From assembly GCA_964362365.1 (NCBI GenBank), contig CAYIEF010000041.1:1-9681 (forward strand): 9,681 nt of DNA, in the 5' to 3' direction. How positions within the stretch are numbered: position 1 is the stretch's first letter; the number at the start of each line of letters is the position of its first letter. Under the pieces are notes generated by a model. It was not told the origin of the DNA. It did no database searches and saw nothing but the letters and a program-made list of their open reading frames with translations. The DNA is from JACPIL01 sp964362365. Its GTDB lineage: Archaea > Nanobdellota > Nanobdellia > Woesearchaeales > GW2011-AR9. Shown in pieces: positions 1-6,700 of this stretch. The position numbers were made by a program, and so were the translations under genes.

Positions 1-50
1 GGCTTAATCGAACTCCCATAGCAGCAATCTTCCGCAGGATCAACGGAAAT
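1..50 (-). rRNA. 16S ribosomal RNA, 5' end (partial)
   Basis: Read on the minus strand from position 50, the sequence begins ATTTCCGTTGATCCTGC and continues through TGCTGCTATGGGAGT to TTCGATTAAGCC. This matches the conserved start of archaeal 16S rRNA (ATTCCGGTTGATCCTGC...CTGCTAT...TCGATTAAGCC). Only about the first 50 nt lie in the window; the rest continues beyond the left edge. Helix 1 is kept but with altered bases: TTCCG pairs with CGGAA where most archaea have TCCGG with CCGGA. The 5' end is set by alignment to the mature archaeal end. Confidence 0.93.
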
Positions 51-160
51 TGTTTAGAAATTAATCCTTAATACAATCGCAATTAATTTGCATTCGTCGC
101 AATTGATACTTAATGGGATCACCTCGTTCACACTCAATCTTAATTGAGCATACATGTGGA
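51..160 (-). other. 16S rRNA leader (pre-rRNA 5' spacer)
   Basis: This is the non-coding stretch between the predicted start site and the 16S 5' end. It contains a perfect 6-bp hairpin with a 4-nt loop (133-138 with 143-148), a direct repeat of TCGCAATT (77-84 and 97-104, plus-strand reading), and the 10-mer GAGGTGATCC on the minus strand (125 to 116). That 10-mer is the reverse complement of the conserved 16S 3' end. It presumably forms the left arm of the 16S processing stem; the right arm is outside the window, so this cannot be tested here. Confidence 0.6.
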
Positions 161-182
161 ATACTCTTGGGGAAGGAAGTTG

Positions 183-197
183 TTTATAAATGTTTCT
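183..197 (-). promoter_or_regulatory. 16S rRNA promoter (BRE/TATA)
   Basis: Read on the minus strand this is AGAAACATTTATAAA, a purine-rich BRE-like stretch followed by a TTTATAAA TATA box. A start site about 26 bp from the box centre would be near position 160, giving a leader of about 110 nt before the 16S 5' end. The same 15 bases stand upstream of the eL41 leader (3356-3370). Confidence 0.75.
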
Positions 198-243
198 ATA
201 TTGTGGTTACAGAGGAGAAAAAAAGCAAAAGTCGTGCAAGAAA

Positions 244-825
244 TTAAAAATCTGCTTCTATAGTACCTGTTGCGGCTAATGCACCACCAGCCAAACCCTT
301 TCTGTAAATAATATGAAAGCCAGGATTCTCAATTGATGCAGATTGTCGTGAATCATTCATATTACAAGTTGCCATTAAAACTGTTGGTTTGGCATCTCCT
401 AAACCATTAAAAAAACTTTCTCTATACTCTTTCAATACAGCATTTACTGAATATCTTTCATCTTTTTCTGGAGCAAAATTAAAAGCCAAATCTTTGGTTG
501 TATCTCCATGAACATAAAATAAAGTTAGTGGTACAGACAAGCCTGACTTGTGCAACTTAAAGTGGTTATCAACCGCTGCACCTAAATTTCCCGAGCTATC
601 ATCTGACGGATCTGGAACACTATTGTACCCTGTTAAACCCATAAAACCATCCACAAACAAGGCATGGAAAAGAGTAACTATATTGCCAATATCATAAGAG
701 TGAATAATATTTACCTCTTCTGGAATGGTTATATCTCTCCCTAATAAGATTCTCGCATTCGCTTTTCTAAATGCTTCATTAACTCTTCCATCTCTTATAT
801 ATACTTCACCTTCAAGAACATGCAT
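244..825 (-). CDS. Protein of unknown function, possible caspase/CHAT-like fold (3' part of an amber-split gene)
   Basis: The ATG at 825 opens a 193-residue protein that I do not confidently recognise. A hydrophobic strand followed by His-Gly (LTLFYVHGD, about residues 101-109) and a later strand ending in Cys (VLMATCNMND, about 149-158) resemble the His and Cys strands of caspase/CHAT peptidases (compare the CHAT pattern LVVLSACNT). This is a resemblance only. No signal peptide or membrane segment is visible. The ATG is poorly supported: the nearest GGAGGT is 18 nt upstream, and the reading frame is open above it to 984 except for one TAG at 829-831. The natural gene therefore probably begins at GTG 984, and this entry is its downstream part. 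The gene points toward the 16S operon and ends about 47 nt before that promoter. Confidence 0.6.
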   Translation of the reverse strand: MHVLEGEVYIRDGRVNEAFRKANARILLGRDITIPEEVNIIHSYDIGNIVTLFHALFVDGFMGLTGYNSVPDPSDDSSGNLGAAVDNHFKLHKSGLSVPLTLFYVHGDTTKDLAFNFAPEKDERYSVNAVLKEYRESFFNGLGDAKPTVLMATCNMNDSRQSASIENPGFHIIYRKGLAGGALAATGTIEADF

Positions 826-828
826 TCC

Positions 829-984
829 CTAAAATATTCCACTACCTCCTTTAGAGAGCCATCTACTAAAACCCTTATCAGCAAGTTCTGACGTGCGTTG
901 ATCTATGCTGTCACCCATTTTATAGTCTAAAAATGATGAGGGATTTATAAAACCTTGCTTTAATTTATCACTCAACAGGGACAC
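829..984 (-). pseudogene. 5' segment of the amber-interrupted gene
   Basis: From GTG at 984 the minus strand is open for 51 codons (VSLLSDKLKQG... through MGDSIDQRTSELADKG to GGSGIF) and then meets TAG at 831-829. The frame continues through one Gly codon into the 193-residue protein ending at 244. A TATA box at 1018-1024 predicts transcription starting around 990-995, just before this GTG, so the natural start is here and not at 825. Joined, the product would be about 246 residues. Possible explanations are a nonsense mutation, a sequencing error, programmed readthrough, or a separate 51-residue peptide. TAG serves as the normal stop of three other genes here (radical SAM, endonuclease and zinc-ribbon protein), which argues against general reassignment. 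Confidence 0.6.
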
Positions 985-1017
985 TACAAAAATATATTAA
1001 CTTTCATTAAACAAAAC

Positions 1018-1024
1018 TTATAAA
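1018..1024. promoter_or_regulatory. Shared divergent TATA box
   Basis: The sequence ACTTATAAACTT reads as a TATA box on both strands. Rightward, its centre is 27 bp before the ATG of the MgtC-family gene (1048), giving a leaderless mRNA. Leftward, it predicts a start near 995, about 11 nt before the GTG at 984. No second TATA-like element is evident in the 63-bp gap between the two start codons. Confidence 0.6.
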
Positions 1025-1047
1025 CTTAGACTTCTAAAAATAAAAAT

Positions 1048-1674
1048 ATGGAATTTGAGGTGACCGTACTGCGTTTTGTAGTTACATTTATTCTTTCATT
1101 CCTCTTTGGGATAGAACAGCAATATTCCCATAAGCCGATCGGCTTCGGAACGTATACTTTCGTCTCTATTGGTTCTTGCAGTCTGGCCGTCATCGCTGTC
1201 GCTCTCGGCTTTGAGCATTCTATTCCCTTGTTATCGGCAATCGTTACCGGCATAGGTTTTCTTGGTGCAGGAGCGATGATCAAAACCAATGAAAAAATTT
1301 TTGGTTTAACCTCCGCCGCCAGCATCTGGACCTTTGCTATTTTCGGATTGACTATTGGCATAGGAGAATACGTTATTGGATTGACATTGTACGGACTGGT
1401 ATGGATCGTTGTAATTAGTGATAGATTATTAGAAAGGTACGGTATAGGTTCTTATCAGAAAAAAGTAACTATTCTTACCAGCAGAATTGTAAACATCAAA
1501 GAAGTTATCGCTGCAGCAGGAATCCAGAAGTACAAATTGATTGATATAGATATAGACAAAGCGCATAAAAAAATTACTTTTCATCTCTATGTCGAGGGAA
1601 AGAAAGAAGATATCAACAAAATCCCTGACCGTATCATCAATCAGGATTGGTTTGAGGATGTGAAGATAGAATAA
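1048..1674 (+). CDS. MgtC/SapB-family membrane protein
   Basis: This is a 208-residue protein with about five hydrophobic segments (roughly 5-22, 34-53, 61-78, 92-106 and 108-125) and a soluble C-terminal domain (138-208) whose alternating strands and helices fit the ACT-like tail of longer MgtC proteins. Family signatures are GIEQQ (21-25, counterpart of GIERE), KPIGFGTYTFVSIG (29-42), the core GIGFLGAGAMI (68-78) and GLTSAASIW (86-94). The Arg common in the family GLRTH motif is replaced here (GFGTY). MgtC proteins are linked to magnesium limitation and, in pathogens, to survival in macrophages; the role in archaea is unclear. The start codon is placed for a leaderless mRNA, 27 bp from the TATA box. 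The antitoxin-like gene follows after 13 nt, so the two are probably one operon. Confidence 0.87.
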   Translation: MEFEVTVLRFVVTFILSFLFGIEQQYSHKPIGFGTYTFVSIGSCSLAVIAVALGFEHSIPLLSAIVTGIGFLGAGAMIKTNEKIFGLTSAASIWTFAIFGLTIGIGEYVIGLTLYGLVWIVVISDRLLERYGIGSYQKKVTILTSRIVNIKEVIAAAGIQKYKLIDIDIDKAHKKITFHLYVEGKKEDINKIPDRIINQDWFEDVKIE

Positions 1675-1687
1675 TAAAGAGACAGTT

Positions 1688-1993
1688 ATGACTAAAAAGA
1701 TTTCAAAACAGGATGTCCTAGGTTTAGAAGCTACTTTGCAGGAAAAATTATATTCAGAGTTATTGGGAGAGAACGCTACATTAGACCAAATAGATTTCAT
1801 CTATGAAATAGTAGACTCTCTCCGTGGAGCCTACAACGACGAAGGCATTAGAAGATGGTTTTATCGGGGACGAAAACAGCTGGAAGGAAAAAGCCCCCTG
1901 GAATACTTAGGCCAAAGCAGCAATCATGAAGACGAATATGCAAAAAGAGTATTGGAATTGGCAAAGGTTTTGAAAGGGGATAACAGATTCTAA
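1688..1993 (+). CDS. Antitoxin-like protein, Xre/MbcA/ParS toxin-binding domain (DUF2384-type)
   Basis: This is a 101-residue soluble protein. Its second half, GIRRWFYRGRKQLEGKSPLEYLG (about residues 53-75) followed by a helix YAKRVLELAKVLKG (84-97), matches the pattern of the MbcA/ParS/Xre toxin-binding domain: an Arg-Trp pair, then L-x-G-x-x-P-L-x-x-L, then an amphipathic helix ending near Gly. In bacteria such proteins neutralise RES-domain NAD-degrading toxins. No RES toxin or other toxin is visible next to it, so it appears orphaned, or is a regulator that reuses the fold. The first 50 residues are too short and too unlike a typical helix-turn-helix to call. It starts 13 nt after the MgtC-family gene with no clear ribosome binding site, and its stop overlaps the convergent radical SAM stop by 3 nt. 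Confidence 0.72.
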   Translation: MTKKISKQDVLGLEATLQEKLYSELLGENATLDQIDFIYEIVDSLRGAYNDEGIRRWFYRGRKQLEGKSPLEYLGQSSNHEDEYAKRVLELAKVLKGDNRF

Positions 1994-3123
1994 ATTAGTA
2001 AAGATCGACGCAAACTCTTAATTGTTTCTTCAATTATTTCTTTACCTTTTTCCATTGCCGGATCTTCTGGAGAAAATTTCATAACGGGAGTTTCTTGTTC
2101 TAAAAAATATTCTGTTATCCTTTGCCTCACTTTCCCAGGAAAATTTTTTTGATACCCCCTATGATTCATTTTCTTTCTCTGGCTTTTACTATCATTAACG
2201 AACTGTCCATAATATACTTTGTCTAAAGAAAGCAAACTAGGGTAATTTACACCAAAAGAAAGCTCTTGGTGTAAGATACTAACTGGATTTTTTTCTACCG
2301 ACCAGGCTAGTTGCTCTAAACCTGCAAAGGTGTCTAAGACTAGAATTGGAGCGGTAAAGAACCCCTCTCTGAGTAATTGTCTTATCGCTTGGAAGTGATG
2401 TCGAGAAAAAGCGCTGTTAACACCAGTTAATTGAGTGAAGGTTTCTGGAGTAGCATTCTTGATTGTGACAAGCCACTGCATGGTTTTTTGTAAATCTAAT
2501 TTAGAAAAAGGAATTAAGTATGCTGGGTCTTCTGCTATATTGAATCCTTCGGTCACAACCCCTATTTTTAGATCATCTTTTTTTGCAAGTCTTCCTATTT
2601 GTAACAAATAGCCTTGGTACAATGTTGGAGAGCCGCCGGAATGGACGATTGTCGGATTACCACTCCCTTTACTTCTCAAGGCTCTCTCTCGCACATATTC
2701 ATACACATCACTGGCAAAATATTGTCCTTGAAAAAGTGCATCGTGCGGATTCTTTCTGATTTTTTCTAAGTGCTGTTCAGTTACATCAGAATCCAACACT
2801 TTTTCAAGTTTGCTTCGCAAATCTCTTTCATTTTCTCTAAATCTGGCGCCTAATGATTTTGCCCGTAACACCTTAGGCAGTCCTGCAATTTTCTTATCCA
2901 CAAACCCTCCTGATCTGGCTCCGAGGGCTTCATTATGCACCCAACACATTGCACATCTATAACTGCATCCTAAAGTATAAATTTGAATTGTCGGACCGAA
3001 AACAGAACTATTAAAGCGTTTTATTTCGTATATACTAACTATCTCACCTGGAGAGGATTCATAATTCTGTCCTAAAATACTACCTAGAATTTTTAATGAA
3101 GCTTTTTTGGGATTGATTGACAT
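1990..3123 (-). CDS. Radical SAM protein
   Basis: This is a 377-residue protein with the radical SAM 4Fe-4S motif C-x3-C-x2-C at Cys53, Cys57 and Cys60 (LGCSYRCAMCW), which binds the cluster that cleaves S-adenosylmethionine. The SAM amino-group motif is present as GGSP (163-166, in HSGGSPTL) in place of the usual GGEP. The residue after the last Cys is Trp, as in TYW1-like enzymes, but the rest does not let me assign a substrate. No second cluster-binding Cys set is visible at the C terminus, which is rich in Lys and Arg. The gene lies 32 nt downstream of eL41 on the same strand. A TATA-like CTATAATATC at 3142-3151 could also give it its own leaderless promoter. Its stop overlaps the convergent antitoxin-like gene by 3 nt. 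Confidence 0.85.
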   Translation of the reverse strand: MSINPKKASLKILGSILGQNYESSPGEIVSIYEIKRFNSSVFGPTIQIYTLGCSYRCAMCWVHNEALGARSGGFVDKKIAGLPKVLRAKSLGARFRENERDLRSKLEKVLDSDVTEQHLEKIRKNPHDALFQGQYFASDVYEYVRERALRSKGSGNPTIVHSGGSPTLYQGYLLQIGRLAKKDDLKIGVVTEGFNIAEDPAYLIPFSKLDLQKTMQWLVTIKNATPETFTQLTGVNSAFSRHHFQAIRQLLREGFFTAPILVLDTFAGLEQLAWSVEKNPVSILHQELSFGVNYPSLLSLDKVYYGQFVNDSKSQRKKMNHRGYQKNFPGKVRQRITEYFLEQETPVMKFSPEDPAMEKGKEIIEETIKSLRRSLLI

Positions 3124-3155
3124 TGTTACAAAAGATAAAATGATATTATAGAACC

Positions 3156-3263
3156 TTACGCTGTCTGAACCTTTCTAGCCCGCTTACGCTTTTTCATCTT
3201 CTTGCGCTGCCACTTCCAGCGCATCTGTCCTTTTTTCTTCCAGCGTCTTGAACTTCTTTTCAT
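3156..3263 (-). CDS. rpl41e: Ribosomal protein eL41 (L41e)
   Basis: This 35-residue, extremely basic peptide has the core KKKGQMRWKWQRKKMKK, which matches archaeal eL41 (in Thermococcales, an MKRR...WKKKG-MRWKW-KKR pattern, from memory). More than half of the residues are Lys or Arg, and Trp stands at residues 8, 16 and 18. eL41 is a single helix bridging the large and small subunits of archaeal and eukaryotic ribosomes. Such short genes are usually missed by gene callers. The start is ATG at 3263, which keeps the family's MKR N terminus. The ATG is preceded by no Shine-Dalgarno sequence but by the stop codon of a 22-codon leader ORF two bases upstream, which suggests translational coupling. 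The radical SAM gene follows after 32 nt. Confidence 0.88.
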   Translation of the reverse strand: MKRSSRRWKKKGQMRWKWQRKKMKKRKRARKVQTA

Positions 3264-3290
3264 TTTTATATCTCTGAGAGAAGTTCAAGA
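3246..3290 (-). promoter_or_regulatory. Inverted repeat around the eL41 start (possible attenuator hairpin)
   Basis: A perfect 12-bp inverted repeat (3246-3257 with 3279-3290, 21-nt loop) would fold codons 2-6 of eL41 against the leader, with the eL41 ATG in the loop. The right arm can instead pair over 8 bp with the upstream copy at 3317-3324, so two mutually exclusive hairpins are possible. Confidence 0.55.
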
Positions 3291-3331
3291 TTAGAAAATG
3301 CAAAATTTTCTTTATCTGAACTTCGTTTCAT
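3266..3331 (-). CDS. Leader peptide ORF upstream of eL41
   Basis: This 22-codon ORF begins MKRSSDKENF and ends LLSEI before TAA, two bases ahead of the eL41 ATG. Its start sits about 28 bp from the centre of the TATA box, exactly where a leaderless ATG is expected, so ribosomes should load here first. Its first five residues (MKRSS) equal those of eL41, and 17 of 18 aligned bases around the two starts agree apart from one gap and one substitution. It is two bases out of frame with eL41. It may be a regulatory leader peptide or a decayed duplication of the eL41 start. Translation is inferred from position only. Confidence 0.5.
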   Translation of the reverse strand: MKRSSDKENFAFSNLELLSEI

Positions 3332-3355
3332 GTGCTTGCTAAAAATTACAGCCGT

Positions 3356-3370
3356 TTTATAAATGTTTCT
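3356..3370 (-). promoter_or_regulatory. eL41 operon promoter (BRE/TATA)
   Basis: The minus strand reads AGAAACATTTATAAA, identical over 15 bases to the 16S rRNA promoter at 183-197. The predicted start site near 3333 is 2 nt before the leader-peptide ATG (3331) and about 70 nt before the eL41 ATG. Confidence 0.7.
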
Positions 3371-3413
3371 TTTTGAGAACTGTTAAGTAAACGTCAGCTC
3401 AAGAAAAGACAAA

Positions 3414-3421
3414 TTTTAAAT
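3414..3421 (+). promoter_or_regulatory. TATA box of the propeptide-like gene
   Basis: TTTTAAAT is centred about 31 bp before the ATG at 3449, which fits a transcript with a leader of only a few bases. No Shine-Dalgarno sequence precedes the ATG. Confidence 0.45.
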
Positions 3422-3448
3422 AGATAATCATTTTTCTGTTAAATCGCA

Positions 3449-3685
3449 ATGGAAGAAAAATATTTTATTGAATATAAGACAGATAGGGCTGACGGGCCTT
3501 ATGAATTACCTGAAGAACTTAGGAATGAACTAATGGGAATTAAAGGGTTAGTAATTGAGCATGAATCTTCCCATAAACCTGTAGTGATTGCTTCTTTGCC
3601 AAAGGATGAACTTGATAAAGTTAAATCACTAGATTCTGTTGTTAGAGTTTATGATAATGTTCAATTTAGTTTGATGGGCAAGTAA
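3449..3685 (+). CDS. Small protein resembling a subtilase propeptide/I9 inhibitor
   Basis: This 78-residue protein has no signal peptide. Its second half, VVIASLPKDELDKVKSLDSVV then RVYDNVQFSL, follows the strand-helix-strand pattern at the end of I9 domains: a hydrophobic strand, a helix of the type P-x-D/E-x-L-x-x-L/V, then a final strand. It aligns by eye with the built-in propeptide of the neighbouring protease (LAGEVTEEGLEKLRNDPNVD then TIVVNKVRQLFL). I9 domains act as folding chaperones and inhibitors of subtilisins, so a free-standing copy could restrain a protease inside the cell. The resemblance is structural and weak. The partner could be the convergent subtilase or another one, or the protein may be unrelated. 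The start is supported by the TATA box about 31 bp upstream. Confidence 0.5.
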   Translation: MEEKYFIEYKTDRADGPYELPEELRNELMGIKGLVIEHESSHKPVVIASLPKDELDKVKSLDSVVRVYDNVQFSLMGK

Positions 3686-3709
3686 TTTTCTACTGCCTTT
3701 TCTTTATTC
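3686..3709 (+). terminator. T-rich terminator after the small I9-like gene
   Basis: Immediately after the TAA the plus strand has several T-runs (ATTTTCTACTGCCTTTTCTTT) and no hairpin, which fits archaeal termination on oligo-T. It lies in the 74-bp gap between convergent genes. Confidence 0.4.
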
Positions 3710-3759
3710 AACATAATCGTTGTTTATGTTCATGCGTGCATAGAAATCGTTTTACTATC

Positions 3760-6700
3760 TCAATATTCATGCTCTCTCTTTCTAATTACGATAAATGCAA
3801 TGGTCAGAATTACTACTAAAGCAGTCAATCCTACCAAAAGATATTCTTTGCTGCTTAGATCACCAAATACTGCTGCGCTGACAAATCCGGTCAGCAAGTT
3901 GCCAAAACCTTTATTTTCTTCACCTGCATCACCGCTAGCTACAGCAGCTACAGTAAGTCCATCTGTTGTGGTCTGCTGCTCTTCAACATTCTGTTCTTCT
4001 GCACCAGTATCCGCTTGTGCTGCCTGTAGTTCTGTTTCTTCAGGGGATACTTCTTCATCCTCATCCGTGCTTTCGGCTTCTGCTAACTCCTCCGTACTTG
4101 ATGAAGAACTGGAAGATGAACTGGAACTTCCACCGCTTCCGCTACCACCAGAACTATCGCTGGATGAGCTGCTGCCAGAAGATGAAGAACTGGAATCGTC
4201 ATCAGAATCATCACCAGAACTATCGCCTGAACTATTACCTCCGCCTGTTTCTTCTTGCGGATCCTCAGGGACAACCACAGCAGCAGTGGTAAAGCTCTTT
4301 ACTTCAGAAGTGTTACAATTATCCACTCTATCACAGGAACTTACCGAATAATAATACAAAGTGGAAGCAGCAAGAGTTGACAAGGAAATCTCATGAGAGG
4401 TTAAATCGCTGCCGGAAGCGATTTCCGTACCTAAGGCATTGGAAACCCCATAATTAACTTTTGCGTCAGCTGTTTCATCAGTAGTCCATTGTATCTTTGC
4501 TGAACTTTGATCCACATTCACTGCGGTAACGCCGCTAAGTAAAGGACCTGTTCTGTCAACCACAAACAGAGCTGAAACAGTATTATTTACATCACCAAGG
4601 ATATCTTCAGCTACGACGGTAACAGTATGGCTTCCTTCTGCAAGCGAACTCATGTTAACTAAAGCAATCCAAGCGCTGGAATTATCTTGTAATGCCTGGA
4701 TAGAAACATTTCCAGAAGCATTCGTAACAGTAAAAGTAACGAGGGAAATGTTAGCAGAGCTATTAATGGTTAAATTCAAAGCAACAACTTCTATCGTGTA
4801 AACATCTCCCGCAACCGGCTTCGTTACATACACATTCAAGAAGGTTTCAACTGGTAATGGCCCAATACTAAATGAAATTGCTTCAGTTTTATTTTCATTA
4901 CCTGAAGAATCATTTGCATACACCGCAACGGTATATGCTCCATCTGCTAATTCAGAAAGATTGATTTGGCTTATCCAGATTTTGGAACTATCGGATTCAT
5001 TGCTGCTGTTCTGAGAAGCAGAATAAATAAAAGAACTATTCCCCTCGCTCAGATTAAACCATACTGCACTTAAAGAGGAATGCCCATCCTCTACCTCCGC
5101 AGTAAAATTATAAAGCTCATTATATAAAGTAATATTAGCCATAGGAGCTAGCAAAGAAATTGTTGGAGCAATATTATCAATGGTAAAATATTGCAAAACA
5201 GTTGCTCCGGTCATTCCACCAGCATCAGAGCCATACGCTTGATAACTATGCTGTCCTTTGCTAAGATTTGCTAAAGATAAAGAAAAAGTTGTAGGGCTTT
5301 CATTAACTAAAGTAAGATTTTGCACTATTCCCTCTGGAAAAGTCCATTGCAGCCATGCCTGTGTTAAATCAAGATCAGAAAGGATACTGATGATAATTTC
5401 TGCACTAGCAGTGTTATTGAGCACAGACCTATTTGGGGGCGCGCTCACAAAACTAAGTGCAGGCTGCAGCGCCGCTAAAATATCTACTCTGGCAAAATTG
5501 GTATTAGTAGAAGAATCGTAAATACTTTTTCCGCTGGAAAGAATTTTTTGTTCTACTTGTTCAGGAGTTGGAATCTTTCCATACGCTTGTTTCCAGTATT
5601 GTTTCATCAAGGCAATTGCGCCTGAGAGATGAGGAGCAGCCATGGAAGTTCCCGACATGGTAACCGTTCCGCCTCCGTTCTTCAAAGAAGTGATCGCCGA
5701 ACCTGGCGCAGCGATAGTATCGGTAAAAAAAGCATGCCGTGAAGCATAACTAGGCAGGGTATCTGATTTTGTAGTCGCCGTAACTCTGGTTGCATTCTGT
5801 ACGCAAGCTGGGCCAGCTACAGTTCCTGCACCGCTATTTCCTGTCGCAGCAACGAAGGAAATATTCTTACTTACCGCATCATTAATGGCCGCTGCATAAG
5901 GCGCAAAATCTACCTCGCTATCACAATACGAAGCATATTGCCCTCCTCCTAAACTAATGCTGATGACTGAAATATTGTATAGATCTTTGTTAGAAACACA
6001 CCAATCAATCCCTGCTAAGACATCAGCATCATTGCATATTCCTTGAGGATTACAAGCCTTCACAGCTGCTATCTTTGCCCCAGGAGCTACACCACGATAA
6101 ATTTCATCAACAGAAGCTACTATCCCTGCAACATGTGTCCCATGCCCCTGATCGTCTATTGGATTTGGATCAGGTTCTTTAGAAATCAGACACTGGCCAG
6201 ATGAAGTGTTATATAGTGAACAGGTAGTAAAATCATATCCAGCTGCATAGTTCCCAGCTAAGGCAGCATGATTATAATCAACCCCAGAATCGACAACACA
6301 TACTGTCTCCCCTGCACCAGTAATATTATACCCATTTACCACCACATTCCATACCCCCTCAACATTCATAATTGGTATCGATCCTGAAAGGAAAAGTTGT
6401 CGTACTTTATTCACCACTATCGTATCTACATTCGGATCATTCCTCAATTTTTCCAAGCCTTCTTCCGTCACTTCTCCGGCCAAGGCATTTAATGTTTCAT
6501 ATTGATACTCCAATTCAAATTCTTTTTCTTCCGTAAAACCGAGCAAGGTTTTATGTTCTTCCTGATTAAGATCAGCCAAGACTTCTTCTTGCTTTTCTCT
6601 TACTGCTTCTTTTTGCTCTTCTGTACTTCCAGCAGCAGAATCATCTTTCAGTAAAACAATAACATAAACTTCTTCTTTCCCCTGATCGAAAGCAGCTTCT

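Noticed and set aside
116..125. A 16S rRNA 3' end on the plus strand (GGATCACCTC)
   Set aside because: None of the conserved sequence that precedes a 16S 3' end is present. It lies in the leader of the minus-strand 16S gene and is reported as a complementary element.
829..831. TAG read as pyrrolysine
   Set aside because: TAG is the normal stop for the radical SAM, endonuclease and zinc-ribbon genes, and no Pyl machinery is visible in the window.
1026..1361. Minus-strand reading frame opposite the MgtC-family gene
   Set aside because: It is the antisense shadow of a clearly recognised membrane protein and lacks a promoter or ribosome binding site.
3800..4351. Plus-strand reading frames rich in Ser, Leu and Glu opposite the protease stalk
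   Set aside because: They mirror the serine-rich repeat and have no plausible start signals or domains; the minus-strand protease is certain.
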